From NCBI RefSeq assembly GCF_022024015.1, contig NZ_CP091786.1:620001-684000 (forward strand): a stretch of DNA of 64,000 nucleotides, written 5' to 3'. The DNA is from Prevotella sp. E9-3. GTDB lineage: Bacteria; Bacteroidota; Bacteroidia; Bacteroidales; Bacteroidaceae. The position numbers were made by a program, and so were the translations under genes. Each line of letters begins with the position of its first letter. Positions within the stretch are counted from its first letter, which is position 1. Of this stretch, positions 39,212 through 47,909 are shown in pieces. The notes beneath the pieces were generated by a model that made no database searches, had not been told where the DNA came from, and worked only from the letters and a program-made list of their open reading frames with translations.

Positions 39212-39854
39212 CTTTGATTCTGATAATTCGGTTGGTCTTTTCAGCCACAGAAGGGTCGTGGGTCACAATAACCTGTGTCATACCTTCCCGTTCGTTCAAT
39301 TCTTTCAGTAGCTGCATCACTTCGATACCCGTTTTGGAATCGAGCGCACCGGTAGGTTCATCGGCCAGAATAATTCTGGGCTTTGTGATGAGTGCGCGTG
39401 CAATGGCTACACGTTGACGCTGACCGCCTGAAAGTTCGTTAGGATAGTGTGTAGCCCAGTCGAGCAATCCCAGTCGTTCCAGATATTCCATCGCCATCTG
39501 GTGGCGTTTCTTGCGTGAAACTCCTTGATAGAATAGTGGAAGCTCTACATTTTCGACTGCGGTTTTAAAAGAGATGAGATTGAACGACTGGAAGATGAAA
39601 CCAATCATGTGGTTGCGGTATTCGGCGGCTTTCGTTTCGCTTAAGTTCTTGATTAATACATCAGCCAAACGATATTCCCCCTCGTCGTAGTTGTCAAGAA
39701 TACCAAGTATATTCAGTAGGGTTGACTTGCCGGATCCACTGGCACCCATGATGCTGACAAACTCTCCCTCATTGATATCAAGGTCGATGCCTTTCAGCAC
39801 ATGCAGGGGTTGCGCTCCGAAATATGTCTTGTTGATGCCACGTAAATGAATCAT
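39195..39854 (-). CDS. ABC transporter ATPase, LolD/MacB type
   Basis: 219 residues. Walker A GASGSGKST (about residues 37-45), signature LSGGQRQRVAIARAL, Walker B IILADEPTGALD and the switch histidine in VTHD. This is the FtsE/LolD/MacB-type energiser for the two permeases that follow. It is the first gene of the five-gene efflux operon (ATPase, two permeases, adaptor, TolC), with promoter box TATCTTTG at 39893-39900. Confidence 0.95.
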   Translation of the reverse strand: MIHLRGINKTYFGAQPLHVLKGIDLDINEGEFVSIMGASGSGKSTLLNILGILDNYDEGEYRLADVLIKNLSETKAAEYRNHMIGFIFQSFNLISFKTAVENVELPLFYQGVSRKKRHQMAMEYLERLGLLDWATHYPNELSGGQRQRVAIARALITKPRIILADEPTGALDSKTGIEVMQLLKELNEREGMTQVIVTHDPSVAEKTNRIIRIKDGVIE

Positions 39855-39892
39855 GTTGGTGTTTGGTTAAGTTTTGCTGGCGCAAAGATAAA

Positions 39893-39900
39893 CACACTGT
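39893..39900 (-). promoter_or_regulatory. Promoter -7 box of the efflux operon
   Basis: The minus strand reads TATCTTTG about 40 bp before the ATPase start. Confidence 0.55.
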
Positions 39901-39983
39901 GGCATTTCTACACAATTTCTGAGTGTAAATTATCAAAAATTGGGAAAGAACGTCTAATTATTTTACATTCATTAGTGGAAACA

Positions 39984-42900
39984 TTATCGAATCACAAACT
40001 TCAGTGTCGCTGTTTCGCCCTTTTCGTTGACAACTTGGGCTATATAGCATCCTTCGCTCAAATGGTGACAGTTTGCTTCGGCTCGACCGCCTGTTAAGGC
40101 CATTTCAGCCCGTGATACCTGTTGCCCTGAAAGGGTGTAGATGGTCAAGTGCACTCGTTCTGCCTTGTTGCTTTTGACAATTAAGTGGTGGGCGGCAAAG
40201 CTAAGAGAAAGGTCTGATATGTCTGCTATAGCTGTACCCCCTCCAGTCAGAATGCTTTGGTCCACTGTCGTGAGGTAACTGGTGTAAAGATTTCTCTTGC
40301 CGATGGTGGGAATGTTCATCTTAAATACATTCTTAGTTCCGTCAGGATAGCGTCCTACTGTCTCGTCGTCTTCATGTTCTGTGTATGCCAGGGTATTACT
40401 CCACGACAAGTCTTTTGCTGTAATTGATACGGTACCGCCCTCGGCAGCCAGTTTGAATGAAGCGTGAAGTTGGGAAACAGGTTCCAGTTTGTCGCACCAT
40501 ACGATGAGATGTCCGTGTGGAGCAATGACGGTTGAACTTTCACTACTTCCTTTGCTGATCATGTATTTCTGATAGTTCTCCAGATTGTCGCTCAAGTACA
40601 TACCTTCTATGTCAATGGCTTCGTCTGTCGTGTTGTACAGTTCAATCCAGTCGTTTCGCTTTAGATAGTCGTTCATATAGATGCTGTTTGAAGCACTCAC
40701 CTCATTGACCACAATTGGAGTCTCATTGTCCTCGCGTTCAAAACAAGCAATTAATGTGACAGATTCCTGAGTGTTGTTCAGTTGGTATTTCGCGTTGTGC
40801 GAGTAATACCATCCAGGATTTTGGCTTGGTGCCCATCCCTTGAATCGATAACCGGCTGGTGCTTCAGTGCGGATAACGGTGGGAACAAATACGGTGCCTT
40901 TGAATTCGCCATAAGGAACCTCCTGGTCGTTCAGGAATATGGTGGCATGTTCAATATTGCTGCCTAAAGTCAGTTCGCAAGTGGCTGATGAGGCCAGCTG
41001 AAGCGGTTCGTAGTCTTTCATGTAGCCAGCCATCTTGCTTGGTCTTCCGTTCAGTCGGTTCTTGATTTCATTGAGTGAATTGTTGGGTGAGGCATTCTCC
41101 CATGTCATGGTGGTACGAACACGGTCTCCCAACTCTTCGAGTATCTTGTTGGCACGTTCCGATTCGAATACACTTCCGCCCATTAGCGACAAGGCGTCGA
41201 TGAATCGCGTTCTGAAATTGGCATTCTTCAGCATGTTAAGAAAGAACGTACAGAATCTGATCTCGCCATATCGACGTTCGGCTGTGTCGTAGATGTAGTC
41301 GTAACGATGCCATTGCATTCCTTCAATCCACCTGAGCGGATTGCCATTCATGAACACCTCTCCCTCTTCATCGTATTCACGACCTTCAGTACCGAAGGCT
41401 GCATCAAGGTCGAAGAATGTAAAGCGATAGCGTCCTCCATTTGTCTTGCGATAGGCTTTTACGTTGTTGTCGGGCCAGTCCCATGAACTTAGGAACAACT
41501 CAGCTGCCATATAGTTGATATATTCGTCAATATCAAGGAGTGATTGAATCTCCTCATATGTCTCCTGCCGTGTACTTTCCTCCGACAGTTCATACAGGCG
41601 GTCTAAAACATCAGTTCTGCCAAGCATCATGTAGGCACCGCTGTCAGGACTCTGTTCGTAAACTTCCAACTCATCTTTGCTCAGGCCCCAGTTGGCATAG
41701 GCAAAGTCTTTGTTGTTCGGTTCACGGATATTGATAAGTCCTTTGTACTCGCCATTCAGATAGTGCACGGCGGGTTGGTATGACATCACGTCAAGGTCAA
41801 TGCCCGAACGTTGGATGATTTCGTGCAAGGCAGCGTCCTTTATGCGGCTATTCGTGTCGTTGCCGCCATAGCGCACTTGAATGGTCTTGTTCTTGTTGAA
41901 GGGTTTTGCCTTGAAGAATGGGTAGTCAAAAGCATTGCGATTCTCGTAAACGCGGTCGGCCTTTAGCTTAAACGATTTGGGCGTATTGCTACGTGTCCAT
42001 CCGCCTGAGATGGAGAAATCTACGTCTTGGTTTACGACAACCTGGTTTGTCTCGGGCAATACATAGTGGAAGTTTACCGGACGGTCCCAGTTCATGTTCC
42101 AGTTTACAGGGGTTGACTGTCCGTTGCCTGTACGACCATTAACGCCTCTTACATAGACACCGATACTGTCATCGTAAAGGAAACGTGGGTCGGTAGCGAC
42201 CATGATCACGGGTAGCGTGTGGTCGTGTTCTTTCTTTATAAATGTGCGAGTAACAACCTCGCTGGGTAATTTACCGTCTTGGAATAGGCGTAAACGTATT
42301 GTGGTGTTTTTACTGATGCTAATGCCTTGATTCCCCTGCGTTACGCCATTGGTGAGCGTAGGCGTTGTACCGTCAGTGGTGTAGCGTAGTGTTGTGCCGG
42401 TAGGACGGGTGGGGTAGATGCGGAATGTTGTATCAAAGAAACCGCCCTGCTTGTTGACGACCGGTGGGTCTAATTGAACATTGGAATAGGTTGTGCTTTT
42501 GTTGTCTTTGCCAGGAGTGGGACTTGCTGTCCACGACCATTCTGAACCTCCATCTGTAGTTCGTGCAAATGAGCAGCGGCCAATGGCTGAAGGGTAGTTT
42601 TCAGAAAACAGTATCTCTCCTTGCTGGTTAGATAAAATCAGCGTTCCACCCTCACAATCCAATTTAAAAGGAGCCTGCATGGCATTAATGTCATCGCTGC
42701 CCATCCAAATCACACGGTGACCATGTGCAGGCAAATTGTCGTATGCATCTGGTAATCGCCATTTTTTTAGGTTGGCAGGATCGTCACTCAGATAGCATCC
42801 TCCTAAAGTTACTGGGGTGCTGGTCGTGTTGTAAACCTCTACCCAACTGTCGAAGTTCCAGGCTGGACTCATCATAACATCCACGTTGGCAGCCATTAAC

Positions 42901-43559
42901 TCGTTCAGGCAGATACTTCCTGCGTCGGGAATGCGTATCTCGGCCTGTCGTTCAATTTTGAAATTGTCGAATATCATCCAGTTGTCGCTGCGTGCCTTCT
43001 CTTCATCGTTGTAGATGCCAAAAACTAAGATTCCATCGGTGATGTCGAACTCTATTACATTCTGATAAGCCCCCTCGCTGAATGCAATTTGAGCCGTTTC
43101 CATCGAATTTGGGAAGTAAATTTTGTTGTCGGGCGTGAAGGTTCGTCCGGCGTTGTAGTCAAAATGAAAACTGTATTCACTCTGTAAGGCAGTCTGCTTG
43201 CTGCCAGCAAAAAGGTAACCGCTGATTACTTCGGTACCATTGCTGTATCGTTTGTAGGCTTCATCATGCTTACGTGTGCGGTAAAAACCTTGGACGCTGA
43301 TGCGGTAATGGCCATTAGGAACATTCTCTGAACGGTGTTCTAATCGCATGTATCCGTTCCACATTTCCATACACGAAAAGCTGATAGCGCCCATAGAGGA
43401 TGCTTGTCCGCTGATTTCCCAATCGGAACGATCGGCCGTGTTGAACCCGGGATTCTTTAGGTGGTTGGTCGTCACATCTACCCATTTCGTTTCTGCCTGC
43501 GAAACAATGCTAAGACATGACACGAATAAAAGAGAAAGTATTCGGTTATAGGACGTCAT
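39984..43559 (-). CDS. Secreted CotH-kinase-like protein with lamin-tail domains
   Basis: 1191 residues. Signal peptide to about 22; a jelly-roll N-terminal domain (30-205); a lamin-tail domain (about 210-330, LNELMAANVDVMMSPAWNFD); a chitobiase-C-terminal-like beta domain (about 370-450, LRYTTDGTTPTLTNG); a CotH-type kinase-like domain (about 455-850) with SFKLKADRVYENR, a DWPDNNVKAY phrase and FFDLDAAFGTEG; a second lamin-tail domain near 950-1090; and a C-terminal beta domain with LTIYTLSGQQVS typical of sorting tails. CotH relatives can be secreted protein kinases. The N-K and D-L-D positions look preserved, so activity is possible. The gene is alone, with promoter 43590-43597. Confidence 0.85.
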   Translation of the reverse strand: MTSYNRILSLLFVSCLSIVSQAETKWVDVTTNHLKNPGFNTADRSDWEISGQASSMGAISFSCMEMWNGYMRLEHRSENVPNGHYRISVQGFYRTRKHDEAYKRYSNGTEVISGYLFAGSKQTALQSEYSFHFDYNAGRTFTPDNKIYFPNSMETAQIAFSEGAYQNVIEFDITDGILVFGIYNDEEKARSDNWMIFDNFKIERQAEIRIPDAGSICLNELMAANVDVMMSPAWNFDSWVEVYNTTSTPVTLGGCYLSDDPANLKKWRLPDAYDNLPAHGHRVIWMGSDDINAMQAPFKLDCEGGTLILSNQQGEILFSENYPSAIGRCSFARTTDGGSEWSWTASPTPGKDNKSTTYSNVQLDPPVVNKQGGFFDTTFRIYPTRPTGTTLRYTTDGTTPTLTNGVTQGNQGISISKNTTIRLRLFQDGKLPSEVVTRTFIKKEHDHTLPVIMVATDPRFLYDDSIGVYVRGVNGRTGNGQSTPVNWNMNWDRPVNFHYVLPETNQVVVNQDVDFSISGGWTRSNTPKSFKLKADRVYENRNAFDYPFFKAKPFNKNKTIQVRYGGNDTNSRIKDAALHEIIQRSGIDLDVMSYQPAVHYLNGEYKGLINIREPNNKDFAYANWGLSKDELEVYEQSPDSGAYMMLGRTDVLDRLYELSEESTRQETYEEIQSLLDIDEYINYMAAELFLSSWDWPDNNVKAYRKTNGGRYRFTFFDLDAAFGTEGREYDEEGEVFMNGNPLRWIEGMQWHRYDYIYDTAERRYGEIRFCTFFLNMLKNANFRTRFIDALSLMGGSVFESERANKILEELGDRVRTTMTWENASPNNSLNEIKNRLNGRPSKMAGYMKDYEPLQLASSATCELTLGSNIEHATIFLNDQEVPYGEFKGTVFVPTVIRTEAPAGYRFKGWAPSQNPGWYYSHNAKYQLNNTQESVTLIACFEREDNETPIVVNEVSASNSIYMNDYLKRNDWIELYNTTDEAIDIEGMYLSDNLENYQKYMISKGSSESSTVIAPHGHLIVWCDKLEPVSQLHASFKLAAEGGTVSITAKDLSWSNTLAYTEHEDDETVGRYPDGTKNVFKMNIPTIGKRNLYTSYLTTVDQSILTGGGTAIADISDLSLSFAAHHLIVKSNKAERVHLTIYTLSGQQVSRAEMALTGGRAEANCHHLSEGCYIAQVVNEKGETATLKFVIR

Positions 43560-43589
43560 AAGTTCAGATTGTTAGTTATTTTCTGTCTG

Positions 43590-43597
43590 CAAAGTTA
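43590..43597 (-). promoter_or_regulatory. Promoter -7 box of the CotH-like gene
   Basis: The minus strand reads TAACTTTG, with a TTG about 20 bp upstream, roughly 35 bp before the start codon. Confidence 0.65.
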
Positions 43598-43769
43598 AAC
43601 AAAAGACTTTAAACACAATCGTTTATTTTTGTCTCAAAATTGAAATGACCCGATTTTGTCAAAAAATGACCAATATCTTTCATTTTGTCATTACTGTTGT
43701 CCAGCAAAACTGCTTTTATTGAAGTCCAATTGCATGTCTGTTGCCATTCGGTATTCATCCTGTCATTTA

Positions 43770-43829
43770 AAATTTTGGCCATTATTTTTTGAATTTTGGC
43801 CAAAATTTGAAAAATAATGGCCAAAATTT
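43770..43829. repeat. Near-perfect 60-bp palindrome
   Basis: Perfect 20-bp arms (43770-43789 with 43810-43829) surround a 20-bp middle that is itself palindromic over 43792-43807 (AATTTTGGCCAAAATT). All share one centre at 43799/43800, and only two of 30 base-pair steps mismatch. GGCC-centred ATTTTGGCC occurs three times. Confidence 0.85.
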
Positions 43830-43910
43830 ATTTTAGTCTTTATTCTCTTGTTTCTGAAGATTTCAAGAAATGCTCCCTAATGAAATGACTCCTATGCCCT
43901 CGTTTTTCCG

Positions 43911-43918
43911 TAACTTTG
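43911..43918 (+). promoter_or_regulatory. Orphan plus-strand promoter box
   Basis: TAACTTTG with no gene immediately downstream. The shared-core structure starts 38 bp later. Confidence 0.35.
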
Positions 43919-43955
43919 GAAGAATTCGCAGGATTTCTTTGTATAAAGGCAGTTG

Positions 43956-44003
43956 GGAATTGAGGAAAAACTGGGTTACGATTTGGCAACCGTACTCAAT
44001 TCC
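43956..44003. repeat. Shared-core structured element, copy A
   Basis: GGAATTGAG (43956-43964) pairs with CTCAATTCC (43995-44003), enclosing the core GGTTACGATTTGGCAACC (43974-43991). The same 18-bp core with differently sequenced but pairing arms is at 48543-48591. The core can itself fold on the minus strand (GGUUGC with GUAACC). Confidence 0.6.
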
Positions 44004-44077
44004 ACATTCTGCTATAAACTGCATTAAAGAACACCCGATGCTGAGCCACCAGCCGTTTTATGACTCATCATCGGGTG

Positions 44078-44085
44078 CAAAGGTA
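44078..44085 (-). promoter_or_regulatory. Orphan minus-strand promoter box
   Basis: The minus strand reads TACCTTTG with no gene near. The transcript would begin with a hairpin (CACCCGATG...CATCGGGTG, 13 of 14 pairs) and run through copy A towards the CotH-like gene. Confidence 0.35.
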
Positions 44086-44100
44086 ATCATTCTATTTCAA

Positions 44101-45225
44101 TTACATTAGTTTTCTCAACTCCTCTGGTTCAGGAAGTATACCTTGGTATTCCTTGGGTAACTCTGAAGATGTGCGATAGGTGGCTACACCCATCGGCTTG
44201 TTTATGTCTCGGAATGCGAACTCCACCGTTTTTGAATCTCTGTCCTTACAAAGAATGATTCCGATGGAAGGATTCTCATGAGGTAGTTTCACATACTCGT
44301 CAAGTGCTGACAGATAGAAATTCAACTTCCCGGCATACTCTGGCTTGAACTCACCTCGCTTTAATTCGATCGCGATTAGTGCCTGAAGGCGGCGATTGAA
44401 GAACAACAAATCAATGAAATACTCTTTTTCGGATACAATAAGACGATACTGATTACCCATAAACGAGAAATCACTACCCAATGCCATGATGAAGTTCTTG
44501 ATATTGTGAACAATCTGCTGCTCTATTACACGTTCATCCGTCTCGTCGGGATCCTCAATGTTCACAAAGTCGAGCAGATATTCGTCCTTGAACGAGCGTA
44601 ATGCCTTACTGCGCAAATCCACATTTGCAATGGTTGTTGCAAAGTTATTAGGCATGTTGCCACGCTTTCCAAACAAATCGTCCTTCATATAATACTTCAA
44701 CTTGTCGCCATTCCAAAATTCAGTGGCACAATTCACGATATAGAACAATCGTTGCTCTACGTCCTTCTTTTGGGCCAGTATCTCATAATGGTTCGTAAAA
44801 CCTACGGCAAGAAAGGCTTCCAAGGTCTCTGGAGGTAATTCGTCCGTTGTCAATGGACGAATTTCGATATGTCCTTTGTCGCCTACAGGAATGATGCTGT
44901 TTTGTAAATCGTCCGCTGACAATGGACGATTCTCAAACATACTGCACCATGCCTCATAGAAGATACGCATACGTTTGATGCTGGTCTCAGAGAAACCCCT
45001 TAGTCCAGGCAGTTCCTGTTGCAGCAATTCTGAGATGGAACCAATAGCATTGCTGCCCCATCTTGCTGCTCTGCTTTGAACGGAAATATACCCACCAATA
45101 GCATAGTAAAGAGCCAACACTTCTTTGTTTACTAAGCGTGCTGCACGATAGCGACTTTCCAATATCGCCTCTTTGATAGCCTTTACAGCCTCAGCATATG
45201 CTGCTGTTATTTGTTTCTGTTCCAT
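44101..45225 (-). CDS. PDDEXK nuclease-domain protein, YhcG/DUF1016 family
   Basis: 374 residues from the start chosen at 45225. The ATG at 45243 falls in the promoter box. The N-terminal half is the DUF1016 helical domain (YYAIGGYISVQSRAARWGS, LRGFSETSIKRMRIFYEAW). The C-terminal half is the YhcG nuclease domain with FSFMGNQYRLIVSEKEYFIDLLFFNRRLQALIAIELK, which contains the D...ExK catalytic set. Such proteins are often found in variable regions and near restriction-modification genes; their function is not settled. It has its own promoter and is AT-richer than the housekeeping genes around it. Confidence 0.88.
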   Translation of the reverse strand: MEQKQITAAYAEAVKAIKEAILESRYRAARLVNKEVLALYYAIGGYISVQSRAARWGSNAIGSISELLQQELPGLRGFSETSIKRMRIFYEAWCSMFENRPLSADDLQNSIIPVGDKGHIEIRPLTTDELPPETLEAFLAVGFTNHYEILAQKKDVEQRLFYIVNCATEFWNGDKLKYYMKDDLFGKRGNMPNNFATTIANVDLRSKALRSFKDEYLLDFVNIEDPDETDERVIEQQIVHNIKNFIMALGSDFSFMGNQYRLIVSEKEYFIDLLFFNRRLQALIAIELKRGEFKPEYAGKLNFYLSALDEYVKLPHENPSIGIILCKDRDSKTVEFAFRDINKPMGVATYRTSSELPKEYQGILPEPEELRKLM

Positions 45226-45240
45226 ATCTCGTTTCGTTTG

Positions 45241-45248
45241 CAAAGTTA
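45241..45248 (-). promoter_or_regulatory. Promoter -7 box of the nuclease gene
   Basis: The minus strand reads TAACTTTG immediately before the preferred start at 45225 (leader about 10 nt). It rules out the upstream ATG. Confidence 0.6.
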
Positions 45249-45298
45249 ATAATTTTCTAAGACAATCAAAAATACTACTCCCTTAATTAAATTTGTTA

Positions 45299-46018
45299 TT
45301 AGAAATATCCAAGTAATTGTGTTTCTGATTCTCCTATAGTTTGAGTATCAAGAATATTATTCAATTCTTTCTTAGAGAGTAAACATACGTTTCTAATACT
45401 TTCCATGGAAACACCTTTATATACTCTCTCAAACTCTCCTTTTACATAACCATGGAACTCTCCATCATCGATATCACCATCAATATCAAAATCTTCACCA
45501 ATATCTCTCATTAATAATGTTTGTTCATAGTCCGTTTTTGTTATTACTATACATCCGCTGGGGAAAAGCTTAAGAGTATTGGCTTTAATTCTCCACTCTC
45601 TAAGCCACGTATAATCGCTAACTTTGGGCTTGTACTCTACGCAACGCCAATAAAGACATTGGGACAGTTTTCCAAAATCATCATTCGTCCCATAGATAAC
45701 AGGTCTGCATCCTAAATCAAATAGAATGTCCTTTTTTATTCCTACTCCATATGGTGCAAACATCGGTTCTGGGTAACGATCAAAGATTTGAAACATGTTA
45801 TATAAAGCAGTCAATGGCGCTTCTGTAAAACAAATATAACCATTCCTTTTTATATCTTTTAGCTCACCATCTGCAAGAATTCTCAATAAAGTCTCAAATG
45901 CTTTACTACCTCTTGTAAAATGAAAAAGATAATCAGAGATATCTTCCCTTGCTGCAAGTATGGCTTTCAATGTAGAGTTAACCATCTTATAATTCAAATA
46001 GTTTTGTCCATTATTCAT
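45299..46018 (-). CDS. Unknown protein, possible AbiGi/ADP-ribosyltransferase-fold type
   Basis: 239 residues, no signal peptide. Visible motifs: YLFHFTRGSKAFETLLRIL near residue 29, YICFTEAPLTAL near 60, MFAPYGVGIKKDILFDLG near 83 and RPVIYG, then WLREWRIKAN near 138. An initial HFT, a FTE/FTD phrase, and a YGIGFK..-plus-RPVIY phrase are what I remember from AbiGi/DUF2971-like proteins and more loosely from the NAD-binding start of DarT-like ADP-ribosyltransferases. The family call is uncertain. The gene overlaps the end of the WG-repeat gene by 8 nt, so the two are translationally coupled. A strongly acidic DIDGDIDDGE patch sits near 172. Confidence 0.6.
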   Translation of the reverse strand: MNNGQNYLNYKMVNSTLKAILAAREDISDYLFHFTRGSKAFETLLRILADGELKDIKRNGYICFTEAPLTALYNMFQIFDRYPEPMFAPYGVGIKKDILFDLGCRPVIYGTNDDFGKLSQCLYWRCVEYKPKVSDYTWLREWRIKANTLKLFPSGCIVITKTDYEQTLLMRDIGEDFDIDGDIDDGEFHGYVKGEFERVYKGVSMESIRNVCLLSKKELNNILDTQTIGESETQLLGYF

Positions 46019-47864
46019 AGCCTTGTACTCGTTTTGTCAAAACATAGCTATCATTATCTTTGTAGGGTTTATACTTTTCACATCGTACAGTTCCATTTAT
46101 AAAAGGTCCTAATTCTTCTAAGCCACCAGCACTTATCACACACTCGCCCTGCTTGTTAATATAAAAATCTCCTCCAATACCTATTTCATGAACTAAAGCC
46201 AACCCTTCAGAAAAATCATTTGCCCAGTCAAATCGTGGTTTAATGATTAACTCCATTTTTTCATTTATATATCCATATTTTCCTCCAATACAGACACAAG
46301 CCATTCCTTCAGCAAATTGTCTGGCATGTCTTAACACAGGTGGACAAAGAATTTTTCCTTCAAGATCTTTATATCCAAACAATTTCCCTTCTTTAAAACA
46401 TAATGGTGGCTCCAATTCTTTAATTTTCTTACAATAATCTATGTTATTACTATTTATTAATTTGATCTTGGCAATAGCTTTTTCCAATTCTATTTTATTG
46501 GGAAAAACACATGGAATTATTTCGTTCAAATATATATCGACACAGCCAAAACTTTGCCCCTTTTGGACTATTGCCACACCATTATCAAAATCGTAAGCCC
46601 AGTCATATTTTGAAGGTATTTCTATTTCTTTTAAACCATTTTTTACAAACACACACCCTTTAGTATTGATGTATCCAAAATCAACATCATATCGTACTTT
46701 TGCTCTTCCACATTCAAATTCATGGATTTCATTATATTTGCATTCTATTACTTCTACTCCATTTACATCGATAAAACCATATCCTCTGGATAAGTCATAG
46801 ACAGGTAGTAGACCATCACGAAATGTATTTCCCATATGATTGTATTTCTTTCCATTTCTTGATAGTGAACTATCTAACCACCATCGATTATCCTTCATGC
46901 GAAAGCTATAAAATGTTCCATCAGCCTTCACTAATCCTATTGGAGAATCATCAGCATAATAGCTTTTTAAAACTCTAATCCATCCATTAACAATTTTTTT
47001 CATAAAATAATTACAATCCTCGTCATCCTCTTCCTTGTTTATTTCAAAAATGGAAAAAAGTTCTTTTTGGTTCCTTACGTCAATTAATTTGAGTCCATGA
47101 TCCACTATGGCAATATTACCATCGCAATCATCTATATACATATAATGTGCAGGAATAAGTTCTTTTCCATCATAATCTAATAATCCACATTTGTGATTAT
47201 CAATTACAAAAATATAATCTCCATCCATTTTTGCATCACAAATATATGTAAATTTTGGTTCATATAATATATTTCCATTTATATCACAGATGCCATACAG
47301 TTGATGTTTCCAATCTCCTCCATTAGAAACATGTTTGTAACATATAACAACATTACCAATCAAGCCACATAGTTGATATTGCGTCTCAATCACACTCCCG
47401 TCTTCCCAAATAATACTATTTGATTCTATTCTTATCTTTTTTTGTTCAGTTATTACATTGTCAAAATCATCATTGTTTTCAACAATAGGAATAGGAGGGA
47501 AAACGCTTGTGTTCACTTTTTCTGTTTTAAAATCCCTCTCATAGGGAAAAGCACTTTTCCTGATTTTAGCATCATAATCCATATCATAAGGGTATGTATG
47601 TCCTTCTGCATCAATCAATAATGTCTTTCCATTTTCTTTTGCAACAGCTAATTCACCTTGACTCCAAAGAAAAGCATCTAATTCCGGAATATATTTTGAA
47701 GTATATATCATTTCATAGTTTAGTATTTTCATAGAGCCTTTACCAGCATCATAAACAGCATAAGAGTTGACTCTTAAAGTTTCTCTCCACCTATATACTT
47801 CACGTATTTTGCTCAAAGTGAATATAAAAATATCTTTAGAATGACTAAAATTTAAAGAAACCAT
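46011..47864 (-). CDS. Cytosolic WG-repeat protein
   Basis: 617 residues, no signal peptide. Much of it consists of WG-type beta repeats of the pattern (Y/W)G-(F/Y)-ID-G-x-(E/K)-II-PxKYD-A-x-F-xxG-xAxV, e.g. YGFIDVNGVEVIECKYNE (near 370), FGCVDIYLNEIIPCVFP (near 460), FGYKDLEGKILCPPVLRHA (near 510) and KYGYINEKMELIIKPRFDWA (near 545). WG repeats form beta-propeller-like structures, presumably binding proteins or ligands. The first 150 residues are non-repeated. It is very AT-rich with a stop overlapping the next start. The gene follows the broken XRE regulator by 46 bp, so the regulator probably controlled this pair. Confidence 0.8.
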   Translation of the reverse strand: MVSLNFSHSKDIFIFTLSKIREVYRWRETLRVNSYAVYDAGKGSMKILNYEMIYTSKYIPELDAFLWSQGELAVAKENGKTLLIDAEGHTYPYDMDYDAKIRKSAFPYERDFKTEKVNTSVFPPIPIVENNDDFDNVITEQKKIRIESNSIIWEDGSVIETQYQLCGLIGNVVICYKHVSNGGDWKHQLYGICDINGNILYEPKFTYICDAKMDGDYIFVIDNHKCGLLDYDGKELIPAHYMYIDDCDGNIAIVDHGLKLIDVRNQKELFSIFEINKEEDDEDCNYFMKKIVNGWIRVLKSYYADDSPIGLVKADGTFYSFRMKDNRWWLDSSLSRNGKKYNHMGNTFRDGLLPVYDLSRGYGFIDVNGVEVIECKYNEIHEFECGRAKVRYDVDFGYINTKGCVFVKNGLKEIEIPSKYDWAYDFDNGVAIVQKGQSFGCVDIYLNEIIPCVFPNKIELEKAIAKIKLINSNNIDYCKKIKELEPPLCFKEGKLFGYKDLEGKILCPPVLRHARQFAEGMACVCIGGKYGYINEKMELIIKPRFDWANDFSEGLALVHEIGIGGDFYINKQGECVISAGGLEELGPFINGTVRCEKYKPYKDNDSYVLTKRVQGYE

Positions 47865-47909
47865 AGTTTTTGCGCTTTTAACTAACTATTATTATGTTTT
47901 TTCACCTTC

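Larger units (their letters stand above)
43560..44100. other. Non-coding gap with palindromes and orphan promoters
   Basis: No gene is convincing. It contains the CotH-gene promoter, a 60-bp palindrome (43770-43829), an orphan plus-strand box (43911-43918), the shared-core structure (43956-44003), a long hairpin (about 44032-44076) and an orphan minus-strand box (44078-44085). Confidence 0.7.

Noticed and set aside
43609..44109. Short open frames in the gap upstream of the CotH-like gene
   Set aside because: They run through the 60-bp palindrome and other repeats, have no ribosome-binding site, and their proteins show no domain.
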